This document shows, in pieces, positions 26,550 to 35,238 of a stretch of DNA of 64,000 bases. Source of the DNA: Luteolibacter rhizosphaerae (GTDB lineage Bacteria > Verrucomicrobiota > Verrucomicrobiia > Verrucomicrobiales > Akkermansiaceae); the NCBI RefSeq assembly GCF_025950095.1, contig NZ_JAPDDR010000007.1, positions 124,001 to 188,000 of the forward strand. Direction: 5' to 3'. The notes under the pieces are model-generated. The model saw only the letters and a program-made list of their open reading frames with translations. It did no database searches and was not told the origin of the DNA. How positions within the stretch are numbered: the first letter of the stretch is position 1; each line of letters starts with the position of its first letter. Made by a program: the position numbers and the translations under genes.

Positions 26550-27881
26550 CTAGAAGCGCGACCACTGCATTCGGGATGCCGGGTCGTCGGGTTCGGGCGG
26601 TACTTCCAGGAGATCTTCCGCGTGATTCAGGCGGCTCATGTAGATGGAGCTGATCGTGGCGATCGAGAACCAGTAGAAGAACACCGACTGGTCGTAGTAG
26701 GCAACCGAGATGCTGGTGGCGACGTGCGAGAACAAGCTCGCACCCATGCACCAGATCATGAAGCGGTCGCCGTTTTCGTCGTCTTCCGGGATGGTGTCGA
26801 TTGCATTGCCGACCCACTTGAAGCCGACCCAGACGATGGCGATCATGAGCAGCACGGCCATGATCCCGCCCATCACACCGTAGGCCAGGAAGTAGTTCGT
26901 GATATCGGTGTGCTCCTCGCTGAAGGTCACGCCGGTAGGCATCCACGAGCGGGTGTGGTCGGTGCCGAAGGCCCACCAATCGCCGAAATAGTTGATCGCG
27001 GAATCGATCAGCTTGGAGCGGTGCCAGCCGGTGCTACCGCCCATGGAGAGTTCGCCGATGATGTAGTACACCGGGCGGTTCATGATCATCGCCAGCACCA
27101 TGTAGCCGATCGGGATGCTCCAGCGGATCATCCCCATCCAGTGGCGGAACTTCCACAGGAAGACGCCCATCATGCCGAAGCCGAGGCTGAGGATCGGGCC
27201 GCTCGACGCGCAGGAGGCGACCATGGTAAGGCAGGCGATCATCCCGATTTTGGCCGCACCGGGATTGCGGCGCCAGAGACCGATCATGATCGGGATCAAG
27301 GAGGCGCCCACGGTGCCTGCAAGAATGGCGTGGCGGAAAGGTCCACGCGCACGGAGGGCGTCGTCGCGTACGACCACCTCCTCGCGAACGCCGCCGAAGA
27401 GCTTCGAGAACAGATTGATCCCCGTGAACTTCTCCTGGATCATCTCCAGCGCGATCGGCACCAGCATGATCGCGATCAAGCCCATGATGGACGCGAAGTC
27501 GTCCATATCCTGGCAGAAGGAGCGGACGAGGAAGTAGCAGAGCGAGATCTCCCCCACCTTGCCGATGATGAAGGTCGGACCCGCCGCCATCGCTCCCGGC
27601 TCATGGAAGAAGCTGGCGAAGAACAGCCAGCCGCCGAGCAGCAGCATCAGCTTGTCGATGCGGTTGAAGCCACCGCCCAAGCCCTCGCCCCTCAGGATGA
27701 TCCGGACCAGGCCGACACCGAGCAGAAGGCGGAAGACCGGCTGCTTGCCGCCGATGTCCATCGCCTGCCCGTGGGTGATGAAGATCACCCCCGCGAGAAG
27801 CGGAATGATCGCATAGCGGCGCGGCACGCTCAGCAGGGCGATGGCGCTGACCAGGAAAACCAGGAAACCGATTGGATTCAC
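26550..27881 (-). CDS. Wzy/O-antigen-ligase-like polymerase
   Basis: This 443-residue membrane protein has about 11-12 hydrophobic segments and one larger periplasmic loop holding STGWHRSKLIDSAINYFGDW and TDITNYFLAYGVMGG, the arrangement expected for Wzy polymerases and WaaL ligases. In this locus, with Wzx and a Wzc-like protein, polymerisation of repeat units in the periplasm is the likelier role. The start is GTG at 27881 with a six-C run (plus-strand 27887-27892) 5 bases upstream. Wzy sequences vary widely, so the name rests on topology and context. Confidence 0.75.
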   Translation of the reverse strand: MNPIGFLVFLVSAIALLSVPRRYAIIPLLAGVIFITHGQAMDIGGKQPVFRLLLGVGLVRIILRGEGLGGGFNRIDKLMLLLGGWLFFASFFHEPGAMAAGPTFIIGKVGEISLCYFLVRSFCQDMDDFASIMGLIAIMLVPIALEMIQEKFTGINLFSKLFGGVREEVVVRDDALRARGPFRHAILAGTVGASLIPIMIGLWRRNPGAAKIGMIACLTMVASCASSGPILSLGFGMMGVFLWKFRHWMGMIRWSIPIGYMVLAMIMNRPVYYIIGELSMGGSTGWHRSKLIDSAINYFGDWWAFGTDHTRSWMPTGVTFSEEHTDITNYFLAYGVMGGIMAVLLMIAIVWVGFKWVGNAIDTIPEDDENGDRFMIWCMGASLFSHVATSISVAYYDQSVFFYWFSIATISSIYMSRLNHAEDLLEVPPEPDDPASRMQWSRF

Positions 27882-27908
27882 GCGGAGGGGGGAATTCGGA
27901 GTGAATGA

Positions 27909-29084
27909 TCAGGCGACTCGCTTGCGGACCTCGCGATAGACGTCGGCAAGTTTGCGGCCCGCTTCGTCCCAGGTCAGCTTGTCGAGATCCGAGAGGGAGG
28001 CGGAGCGCAGCTTGCGAAGCAGTTGCCGGTCCGCATCGAGCAAACGGATGTGTTCGGTGAGCGATTCCACATCGCGTGACGGGTGGATCAGGCCGTTCTG
28101 CATGTGCTCGCAGACCGCGCCGGAAGCATCGGACACCAGCAGCACGCAGCCGGAGCCGCGGGCCTCGTAGGTGACCAAGGCGCTGCCCTCTTCCACGGAG
28201 GAGAGGACGAAGAGATCGCTCTGGCGCATGAGATCCGGCAAGTCGCGGCGATGGCCCATGACCTTCACGCTCGGGTGCGAAAGCATCGGCTGCAGGAGGT
28301 CCGCATAGCCGGGAATGAACTCGCCGCAGACCATGAAGGTGCCCTTCTCCTGGGCGCCTGAGGCCAACCAGGCCTTCAGCGCATGGTGCAGTCCCTTGCG
28401 GGGCTCCACGACGCCGGCGTAGATCATCACCAGGCCGTCATGAGCTTCCGGCTCGGATCCGGGGACGGCGAAGCGGGCACCATCGAAGCCGTATTGATGG
28501 CGCACCAGCTTGGCTTCATCGAAGCCGCGCTCGCGGAAGGTGCGGGCGACGAATTCGGAGGGGCAGAGCAGGTAGTCGGCCTCGGCGTACTCGGTTTCCT
28601 CCAGCTTCAGGCGCTCGCCGTCGAACTTGTGGTCGTGATCACCGGGAAGCTCGATGCCCACGTTCTTGTTCTCCTTGGCGACTTCCTCGTAGGCGAAGCC
28701 GGTGTGAGCGTTCGGGCGTTCCAGGACCACCGGGATGCCATGCTTCTTGGCCACGCGGATGGTGCGCAGGGAAGAGAGCGGCCAGCCATGCACGACGTCG
28801 ATCTCGCGGTGGTTCGCGTTGAGCCACATCGCGGTGACGGCGTCGTGCCAGTTGCAGGCCATATCGCGGCCGATGAGCTTGTAGGGCACGCGCAATTTGC
28901 CGACGGAGAGCGTCTTGCGCACCTTGACCGCCGGGTCGAGCGGCTTGACCTGCGAGCCGGCGAAGAGTGTGACCTGGGCCCCGGCGCGTGCCGCACCATC
29001 GACTTGGTGCCACGCGGTGCTGCAAATGCGCCCGGCACCGAACTTGTGCGGGAAACTGTAGAGAACTCGGACGGGGGAGGACAT
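27909..29084 (-). CDS. Family 4 glycosyltransferase
   Basis: This 391-residue GT-B enzyme has an N-terminal acceptor half (VLYSFPHKFGAGRI; VVHGWPLSSLRT), a linker (YLLCPSEFVARTF) and a donor half with GVVEPRKGLHHALKAW and EEGSALVTYEARGSG, the E-x7-E type motif of GT4. It should act on the lipid-linked repeat unit in the cytoplasm. The ATG is immediately preceded by six C (plus-strand 29085-29090) with no spacer, the clearest case of the C-run start. It is followed after 27 bases by the polymerase-like gene. Confidence 0.87.
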   Translation of the reverse strand: MSSPVRVLYSFPHKFGAGRICSTAWHQVDGAARAGAQVTLFAGSQVKPLDPAVKVRKTLSVGKLRVPYKLIGRDMACNWHDAVTAMWLNANHREIDVVHGWPLSSLRTIRVAKKHGIPVVLERPNAHTGFAYEEVAKENKNVGIELPGDHDHKFDGERLKLEETEYAEADYLLCPSEFVARTFRERGFDEAKLVRHQYGFDGARFAVPGSEPEAHDGLVMIYAGVVEPRKGLHHALKAWLASGAQEKGTFMVCGEFIPGYADLLQPMLSHPSVKVMGHRRDLPDLMRQSDLFVLSSVEEGSALVTYEARGSGCVLLVSDASGAVCEHMQNGLIHPSRDVESLTEHIRLLDADRQLLRKLRSASLSDLDKLTWDEAGRKLADVYREVRKRVA

Positions 29085-29219
29085 GGGGGGAAATCCTGAA
29101 GCGGACGCCTAGGGGGCAAGCGCCTGCGGGGGGAGAGTAAGGGGGAACGGACCATCTCACAATGCGGGAGAAGGGCCGGAGGGGGGATTACGCGAAGGCG
29201 TAGGGAGGGGGCAAAAGGA

Positions 29220-29247
29220 ACGGCACCCCGCTGGAACGGGGTGCCGT
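29220..29247 (-). terminator. Rho-independent terminator
   Basis: An 11-bp perfect stem (ACGGCACCCCG with CGGGGTGCCGT, six-base loop) is followed on the minus strand by TCCTTTTG. It lies 41 bases after the stop of the beta-helix gene and separates it from the glycosyltransferase at 29084. Confidence 0.75.
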
Positions 29248-29288
29248 GATGAATGGGAGCGGCGGTCTGCCGCGAAAGCCTGACGAAT

Positions 29289-31460
29289 TCAGGGATTCGA
29301 GGTGACCCGCAGGCCGGTCGGAGCGGTCGGCGGCGGCGTGTTGCCGAGCGTTACGTCAGAGACGATGTGGGAACCCTTCAGGGATACCAAGGCCAGGTGA
29401 TTGATAAAGGTCGCGCCAGCCTGCTCGCTGCGGAAGGCGTAGTTGGTGGCGATCGTCACCGGGCTCTGGCCCGCCGGCGTGACGGTGACCGAGTAGCGTT
29501 TTGTGGCGACATTGATGTTCATCTCGAAGCGGTAGTTCACGCCGGCCGTGTAGGCCAAGGGGGTGACCGCTTGATAGGAGCTGCCGTTCCGGGCCTCGAT
29601 GAAGCCGGTGGTCCAGAACCGGACGATGCAGGCAAGGTCCTCGAAGCCATCGACCGAGATCGGCCCGACGCCGGTGACGCCGTCGATGTTGTTGCCATCC
29701 GGAATCGAGTTCCAACTGATGGTGAAGGTGCCGGTCTGGTTGGGCAGGGTGACATTCGCCCATGCCTCGGAGCCCACGTAGGAGTCACCGATGGCGAAGC
29801 TGGCGGATGCCACCGGGCTGTTCTCCGCTCCCGCCTTGATGCCGATGGCCTTCAGCGTCGCGGAGGACGAGATCGTCAGGCTGCCGGTGTAGAGGGTGGA
29901 GCCGGTATTCGGCGTGCTGCCATCCAAGGTGAAGTAGATCGAGGCGCCTGGAGTCGGGCAGGTCAGGGTGACTGGAGTGGCGCTGCTGAAGAGGCCGCCA
30001 TCCGGAGCGATGACCGGCGTGCTGACTTGGTTCACGATGCGGTATTCCGACACCTGCACTCCCGAGGGGTCCAAGCCGCTGCCGCTCGCGGTGGCGAAGG
30101 CGCGGATCGTGGTGTTGGAGGAGACCGGGACCGGCGCGGTGTAGCGGGTGGACGAGGTCGTGGGCGTGCTGCCGTCGAGCGTGTAGTAGATCGTGGCGTT
30201 GGCCGTGGAGCAGGTCATGGTCACCTGTTGGGCCGCATTGTAGGTGCCGCCGGGCGGGATCATCACCGGACGGGAAACGCTGGTCGTTGCACCCGGGTTT
30301 CTCCAGATCTCCTCAAGGCGCGAATTCGTCGGGTAAGGCGGCATCGCGGACATGAAGATCGAGTTTCCCTCGTTGACGGTCCAAGTTCCGGCCTGCGGCT
30401 TGTTGAGATCACCGTAATACTTGTTCACGGTGGTATTCGAGACCTGCACCCAGGGAGCGGAGGAGTCGCGGTCGTTCAGGGCCATGCCGCCGTAAAACAT
30501 GGATCCGCCCAGGGCGCGGAAGTTCTTGCCGGAGCCATTGAAGGCATTCTTGGTGCCCTCCGTGGCTCCGCCGGGAAGGTGAGGATATCGCGACTTCGAG
30601 ATCTCGTCGGAGACGATGTAGCTGTGGTCGAGGATCAGGCCGTCGATATTGCCGGTCTGGATCGAGCAGTTGTTGGCGGAGAAAACCGCGGTGTCGCGAA
30701 GGGTGACATTCGAGTAATTGCCGCCGCCGGTGGAGGCGAACTGGACGGTATCGGTGTGCGGCTTGCCGCCGGTGTAGGGATACTCGAAGAAGCGCGGGGC
30801 GTGATAGCAGCCGTCGAGCGTGAAGTCGGTGTAGCCGCCGCCGCCGGTGTAGAAGTTCGCCGAGTCGTCGCTGACCACGTAGTGATCGGGCTGGACGACT
30901 TCCGCCAGTTCGATGCCTTCGGTAACGAATCCATCGGTGCCGTAGACGCCGAGGTGGCCGGTGCACTTGATCCAGGCGAGCGCCGAGCGGCGGCAGCCTT
31001 GCATCTTCACACCGCTGGTGCCGATCGACTCGAAGCCGGCGAAGCAGACGCCATAGACCTTCAGGAAGCGGACGCCATTCTTCCATTTCACCGAGCCGTA
31101 GCCGTCGCGCGGGGCCACGGTGACCCGCTGGCCCCAGGCCACCGAACCGATGCTTTCCAGAGCCGGCACGGAGCCGCTTGAACTGCCGTTCCCTGCGAGC
31201 TCGCCGGGAGCCACCAGGATCAGCGTGCCACTGTTCGCCTGAGCGTTGGTGACGGCTTGGATCGCATTGCGGATCGCGGTCCAATTGCAGGGGACTTCCA
31301 CGATGTTCGCCACCGTGTTGTCATACATGAAGGGGGTCGGGATCTTCTCCGGCCAGTGGGTGCCATTGGGGCCGTAGGAGGCGATGCGCTCCGGCTTGGC
31401 CAAGCCCGTGAAAGGCAGCGCCAGAAGTGTGAGTAGGGATAGGCAGGCTTTGATTCTCAT
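29289..31460 (-). CDS. Secreted right-handed beta-helix protein with two chitobiase-type C-terminal modules
   Basis: The 723-residue protein starts with a signal peptide (MRIKACLSLLTLLALPFTGLA). Residues about 30-360 have the short repeating strands and Asn/Gly turns of a parallel beta-helix (VKMQGCRRSALAWIKC; VTLRDTAVFSANNCSI), the fold of pectate lyases and other polysaccharide-degrading enzymes. Two CHB_HEX_C modules follow (TIYYTLDGSTPTTSST and SIYFTLDGSTPNTGST), then a C-terminal LamG/beta-sandwich domain. No catalytic set can be named from sequence alone. Inside a polysaccharide locus, a lyase or binding role on the polymer is plausible. It has its own leader and terminator, and no C-run touches its ATG. 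Confidence 0.7.
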   Translation of the reverse strand: MRIKACLSLLTLLALPFTGLAKPERIASYGPNGTHWPEKIPTPFMYDNTVANIVEVPCNWTAIRNAIQAVTNAQANSGTLILVAPGELAGNGSSSGSVPALESIGSVAWGQRVTVAPRDGYGSVKWKNGVRFLKVYGVCFAGFESIGTSGVKMQGCRRSALAWIKCTGHLGVYGTDGFVTEGIELAEVVQPDHYVVSDDSANFYTGGGGYTDFTLDGCYHAPRFFEYPYTGGKPHTDTVQFASTGGGNYSNVTLRDTAVFSANNCSIQTGNIDGLILDHSYIVSDEISKSRYPHLPGGATEGTKNAFNGSGKNFRALGGSMFYGGMALNDRDSSAPWVQVSNTTVNKYYGDLNKPQAGTWTVNEGNSIFMSAMPPYPTNSRLEEIWRNPGATTSVSRPVMIPPGGTYNAAQQVTMTCSTANATIYYTLDGSTPTTSSTRYTAPVPVSSNTTIRAFATASGSGLDPSGVQVSEYRIVNQVSTPVIAPDGGLFSSATPVTLTCPTPGASIYFTLDGSTPNTGSTLYTGSLTISSSATLKAIGIKAGAENSPVASASFAIGDSYVGSEAWANVTLPNQTGTFTISWNSIPDGNNIDGVTGVGPISVDGFEDLACIVRFWTTGFIEARNGSSYQAVTPLAYTAGVNYRFEMNINVATKRYSVTVTPAGQSPVTIATNYAFRSEQAGATFINHLALVSLKGSHIVSDVTLGNTPPPTAPTGLRVTSNP

Positions 31461-31854
31461 GAACGGGTCGGTTTTTCGGTTTCCGAGGGTTCTCTAGGCT
31501 GAGGTTGGAAGAGACACGGGAAGCGGGAGGTTCCACCTGCAGTCGGGGGGCTCGAAGTCACTCCTGCAATCAGGAGCGTGACCCCGGGCTTTCTGCTCAC
31601 CGGCAAATTTCCGGTGCTTTTCCGGCAAATTTTCTAGATTCGATTTTTAAGAGATCTGAAACTTACGTTAATTTTTTCAATTTGAGAAGCCTAGAGTCCA
31701 TTCGAGCGGTCTGTTAGCAAGGTGTAAGTGCCTGATCCAGCCGGTTAGGCGTAGATTCCCTAGGCTTTCCCCCGCGCAAAACCGCGTTCCGTCATTCCGT
31801 GCCTGCGAGCGGTTTTCACGCCACGGCCGGGGCTATTTGTGAGTGCTTGTCTCT
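31461..31854 (-). promoter_or_regulatory. Leader region of the beta-helix gene
   Basis: These 394 bases hold no gene that I can support. They contain two copies of CCGGCAAATTT (about 31602-31612 and 31621-31634), the first inside a CACCGG/CCGGTG hairpin, and an AT-rich block at about 31625-31685. CTGTTAGCAA (31711-31720) and GCCGGTTAGG (31740-31749) are the reverse complements of two 10-mers upstream of the secreted-protein gene at 5141. A six-C run on the minus strand (near 31545) is not next to a start codon. Confidence 0.4.
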
Positions 31855-32742
31855 TCACGGTGCGAGCCCGTGCTTCATTGCCACGATTCGCTGTAAGGTT
31901 TCGTATTTCAATGGCTTGCGGCTCCGCATCAAGGTCGGAAGAAGGGTTCGTGCAGATCGCATCGCGCGGAAGAAGTCCTTCACGTGTCCACCCCTGCAGG
32001 CCTTCACAAATTGATACACCACCCGCGGAGCCGCGTACTGGACCGCCGCAAAGCCGGGCAGACATGCGGCAGCCAGCAAAATTTGATTCCGAGGCTTGTA
32101 GAAAACGGTCACTTCGCTGCGCCGGGAGACCTCGTTGGCGTGGTGGAGCGCCACCAGATCCGGGCAGTGGAGGATCTCCCCTCCCCCGTCGAGGATACGG
32201 TAAGCGAGCTCTACCTCCTCGTAGTGCATGTAGAGGATCTCCGGGTACATGCCGGCCTCGACCAACGCCTCGCGACGGAAGGCATAGGCCGTACCGCTGA
32301 AGTAGGAGGTGTAGAACTGCTTGTCGGCATACTTGTCGATCGGGACCGGATGCCACCAGCGGGGGGAGTCCTCCGACTTGCCATCCGGCTTGAGAAGGCG
32401 GAAGGCGAGACCATCCACCTGCGGATGCTCGTTGAAGCGGTTCGCCACTTTCAGCAGGAGCCGCACGTCGGGGATGGTCACGTCGCTGTCGAAGCCGACG
32501 ATGATATCGCCCTTCGCCTCGCGGATCCCGCGGTTGCGGGTCACGGCGGGGCCGCCGTTCTTTTCATTCACGAAAATTCGCGCGCGCGGGAACTCGCGGC
32601 GGAAAGCCTCGACGCTGTCGTCCGGCGAGCAGTCGTCGACGACGATGACTTCGAAGTCCACGGCCTGCTGGGCGAAGACATCGCGCAGCAAGGCCACAAC
32701 GCAGTCCCGGCGATTGTAGCTGGGAATAACGACGCTGATCAT
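31855..32742 (-). CDS. Family 2 glycosyltransferase
   Basis: This 295-residue GT-A enzyme opens with ISVVIPSYNRRDCV, then VIVVDDCSPDDSVEAF, VTRNRGIREAKGDIIVGFDSDV (the DxD site is FDSDV) and a late MHYEEVELAYRI where the catalytic base is expected. It resembles rhamnosyl- and glucosyltransferases of O-antigen loci. The C-terminal 70 residues are basic and probably membrane-associated. Seven C (plus-strand 32746-32752) lie 3 bases before the ATG. It is the last gene of a minus-strand series running from 42720. Confidence 0.87.
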   Translation of the reverse strand: MISVVIPSYNRRDCVVALLRDVFAQQAVDFEVIVVDDCSPDDSVEAFRREFPRARIFVNEKNGGPAVTRNRGIREAKGDIIVGFDSDVTIPDVRLLLKVANRFNEHPQVDGLAFRLLKPDGKSEDSPRWWHPVPIDKYADKQFYTSYFSGTAYAFRREALVEAGMYPEILYMHYEEVELAYRILDGGGEILHCPDLVALHHANEVSRRSEVTVFYKPRNQILLAAACLPGFAAVQYAAPRVVYQFVKACRGGHVKDFFRAMRSARTLLPTLMRSRKPLKYETLQRIVAMKHGLAP

Positions 32743-32781
32743 GATGGGGGGGTGGGGAGGTGAACAGAAACGGGTGTGGGA

Positions 32782-33726
32782 TCAGGCGGCGTTGCCGGTG
32801 CCGTAGCCTTGGAGCCAGTCCTCACGCTCCTTCCAGAGCGTCTGCCAGCGGCCGGCGCTATCGTTGCGCCCGGGGCTTGAGCGAACCTTGCTCACCGCGG
32901 CGCGCAGGCCGGTGCCGGTGGCGAGGAAGAAGAGGCCGAGCGAGCGGGACAAGCCGGTCCAGTGGAAGCGGACCAAGCTGGCCTTGCCACGATACAGCAG
33001 CATGGTCTTGTGCACCGGCGTGTCCGAGCAGCCGCCCACCTCGTGGACGAGCTTGGCATCCGGACAGATCACGGGCCGGTAGCCGGCGTGGTGAGCGCGC
33101 ATCGCCAGATCCGCATCCTCGCCATACATGAAGTAGCGTTCGTCCAGACCGCCCAGCTTGTTCCAAACCTCGACCGGGCTGAGCAGGAAGCACCCGGTGA
33201 TCACGCCCACTTCGCGCACGGTATCGCGCTGCCAGCTGCCGAGCGACTCGGGATCGAGGAAGCGGTTCCGCGGCGCGATGGTGGTGAGGCCGAAGGAGAA
33301 GAGCGCCATGCTCCAAAGGCTCGGTAACCCCCAGCAGGAAGACGGCTCGAGGCTGCCATCCGGACGCAAGGTGCGGCCGCCATAGAGGCCGTGACCCGGA
33401 TTCTTGCGCGCGAACTCCACGATGGTGTCCACGGCGTGATCCAGGATCTCCGTATCCGGGTTGAGCAAAAGCACGAACTCGGCGTCCGCATGCTTCACCC
33501 CGAGGTTCACGCCCTTGGCGAAACCGAGGTTCTCGCCCGGCAGCACGAGCTGCACCTGCGGATAGTTCTTGCGGATGAACTCGACGGTGCCATCGCGGGA
33601 ATTGTTATCCACGACGATGACCTGCTGGTTAACGGCCTTCCTCTGCGCGAACACGCTATCGAGGCAGGATCCGATGTGGTCCTCCGAATTGTAGGACACG
33701 ATGACAATGGCTACGTCAGCTTTCAT
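32782..33726 (-). CDS. Family 2 glycosyltransferase, rhamnosyltransferase-like
   Basis: The 314-residue product has VAIVIVSYNSEDHIGSCLDS, VIVVDNNSRDGTVEFI, LGFAKGVNLGVKHADAEFVLLLNPDTEI and YFMYGEDADLAMRAHHAGY. This set is typical of WbbL-type rhamnosyltransferases, which fits the dTDP-rhamnose genes at 8990-12756; the donor is inferred, not shown. The C-terminus carries hydrophobic stretches suited to membrane contact. Seven C (plus-strand 33729-33735) lie 2 bases before the ATG. Confidence 0.87.
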   Translation of the reverse strand: MKADVAIVIVSYNSEDHIGSCLDSVFAQRKAVNQQVIVVDNNSRDGTVEFIRKNYPQVQLVLPGENLGFAKGVNLGVKHADAEFVLLLNPDTEILDHAVDTIVEFARKNPGHGLYGGRTLRPDGSLEPSSCWGLPSLWSMALFSFGLTTIAPRNRFLDPESLGSWQRDTVREVGVITGCFLLSPVEVWNKLGGLDERYFMYGEDADLAMRAHHAGYRPVICPDAKLVHEVGGCSDTPVHKTMLLYRGKASLVRFHWTGLSRSLGLFFLATGTGLRAAVSKVRSSPGRNDSAGRWQTLWKEREDWLQGYGTGNAA

Positions 33727-33737
33727 GTGGGGGGGAC

Positions 33738-34280
33738 TTAAGCTAGAGCGGGTTCACGAGTGCCGATAACCCGGGCGGGGACTCCGCCGGCAATCGAGCC
33801 GGCGGGAAGATCTTTGGTAACGACGGCACCGGCACCGACAATACAGCCGTCACCGATGGTCACGCCGGCGGTGACCACCACTTGGGCACCGAGCCAGACA
33901 TCATTGCCGATGCGGATGTCGCGCTCGTTCTTCGGCTGCTGCCGGAAGGGCTTACCCGCCTCGAACTTGTAGTCGGAGGCGGTAATGAAAACGTCCGGAG
34001 CGAGCGACACGTAATTGCCGATGATAATCCGGCCGGTGGAATCTCCGGCCCAGAGGCGGCAGCGCTCACCGATGTGGCAATCATGTCCCATCTGTATCCG
34101 CTCGCCATTGCGGAAGGACACGTTCGGGGAAATGCCGGTCCCCTTCCCTGCCACCAGCTTGCGGCGCGGCGCGACGTGGCTGTATCCATAGAAATGGATC
34201 AGCCGCAGGGCGTGCAGGTAGTTCCGCGGATCGAGCACCGAGCACGCCGCGGAGATCGCCTTGGAGAGCGAAGAACTCAT
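33738..34280 (-). CDS. Left-handed beta-helix acetyltransferase
   Basis: The 180-residue protein carries hexapeptide repeats ([LIV]-G-x4), for example [28 protein letters not shown], and the usual end [10 protein letters not shown]. It should transfer acetyl from acetyl-CoA to a sugar hydroxyl, decorating the repeat unit in the cytoplasm, as WbbJ- or NodL-like enzymes do. The start overlaps the stop of the PssE-like gene as ATGA (34277-34280), so translation is coupled, and no C-run is present. Confidence 0.85.
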   Translation of the reverse strand: MSSSLSKAISAACSVLDPRNYLHALRLIHFYGYSHVAPRRKLVAGKGTGISPNVSFRNGERIQMGHDCHIGERCRLWAGDSTGRIIIGNYVSLAPDVFITASDYKFEAGKPFRQQPKNERDIRIGNDVWLGAQVVVTAGVTIGDGCIVGAGAVVTKDLPAGSIAGGVPARVIGTREPALA

Positions 34281-34771
34281 GCGCGTTTGCCCTTTCCGGT
34301 GAAGATGAAGTCGCGGATGCCTTCCACCAGCGGGCCGGAAGCATACGCCCCGATGGGTCCGCGGGCCTGGAGGCTATCGACCAAGGAGAGCTTGGCGCGC
34401 ATCTCGTCCTCGTCGAAGGCCACGTTCACATTGCCCAGCTCCATCATCCGCTTGGCGGTGGCGGTCTGGTGCTCGTTGCGATGCTCGCCGAGGCGGGCCA
34501 GCTTCGGCATCACCAGGATCGGCTTGCCGTGCAGGAGCGCCGAGAGAATCGTGCCCATGCCAGCATGCCCGATGATCAACCGGGCCTCGGCAAAGTGCTG
34601 CTTGAACTCGGCGGGGTCGAAGAAATTGACGAAGGGGATATGGCGGGGTTCCCAGCCGCCCTCGCCGATCTGGGCGAAGACATCCTTGCGCCCGCTCTCG
34701 CCAGCCCACTCGTCCACGACCTTCATCATGCGGTCGAAGGGCATGTCGGTGCCTACGGTTACTAGGATCAT
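34277..34771 (-). CDS. PssE/Alg13-like glycosyltransferase subunit (donor-binding half)
   Basis: The 164-residue protein corresponds to the C-terminal half of a GT-B enzyme: [16 protein letters not shown], then [40 protein letters not shown], the nucleotide-sugar binding region of Alg13/MurG-like proteins. With its partner encoded just upstream (34768-35226) it should form one split glycosyltransferase, as PssD/PssE of rhizobia and Alg14/Alg13 of eukaryotes do. Starts and stops overlap on both sides (ATGA at 34768-34771 and 34277-34280), which should give equal amounts of the two halves. Confidence 0.87.
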   Translation of the reverse strand: MILVTVGTDMPFDRMMKVVDEWAGESGRKDVFAQIGEGGWEPRHIPFVNFFDPAEFKQHFAEARLIIGHAGMGTILSALLHGKPILVMPKLARLGEHRNEHQTATAKRMMELGNVNVAFDEDEMRAKLSLVDSLQARGPIGAYASGPLVEGIRDFIFTGKGKRA

Positions 34772-35226
34772 AGTACGTTACCGATGAAGGTTGGACCTCC
34801 CTCGCGGGCGAGATGCGGCCATTGGGTGAGCCAGAGATCGGCACAGGAGCCCGCCTTGGCCCCTGACATCGAGAGTTCTTCCGCGTTCGCCACGCTATCC
34901 ACCCAGATGGTGCGGATGCCGACCAAGCGACCGATCTTCAGCGCAAAGAAGCCGGGCGCCGCACCCGTCGAGATGATCACATCCGGACGCTCGCTGCGGA
35001 TCAGCCGGAAGATGCTCCAGGCGGACTTCAGCAGGCCGATCTTGTTGGACCGGTTCGCATCCACGATCACGCGGAAGTCGGCACCGCCCACGTCCGAGCG
35101 GTAGCCCTCCTTGGCGGTGGCGAAGATGACATCGCACCCCTCGAAGGCAGGCCGCAGGCGCAGGAGCTGCACCCAGTGGCCGCCACCCGAGGCGATCGCG
35201 AGGACTTTCGGTTTGCTACGGGACAT
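34768..35226 (-). CDS. PssD/Alg14-like glycosyltransferase subunit (membrane/acceptor half)
   Basis: The 152-residue protein begins [20 protein letters not shown], the glycine-rich start of Alg14 and PssD. It contains [33 protein letters not shown], matching the acceptor-side half of MurG-type enzymes. It is expected to sit at the membrane and recruit the donor-binding subunit encoded by the overlapping downstream gene. It starts 12 bases after the stop of the initiating sugar transferase gene, without a C-run. Confidence 0.87.
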   Translation of the reverse strand: MSRSKPKVLAIASGGGHWVQLLRLRPAFEGCDVIFATAKEGYRSDVGGADFRVIVDANRSNKIGLLKSAWSIFRLIRSERPDVIISTGAAPGFFALKIGRLVGIRTIWVDSVANAEELSMSGAKAGSCADLWLTQWPHLAREGGPTFIGNVL

Positions 35227-35238
35227 GGCCTTGGAGGA

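Noticed and set aside
31590-31640. Possible sigma-54 promoter near the CCGGCAAATTT repeats
   Set aside because: The GG and GC elements do not reach the fixed -24/-12 spacing in either orientation.
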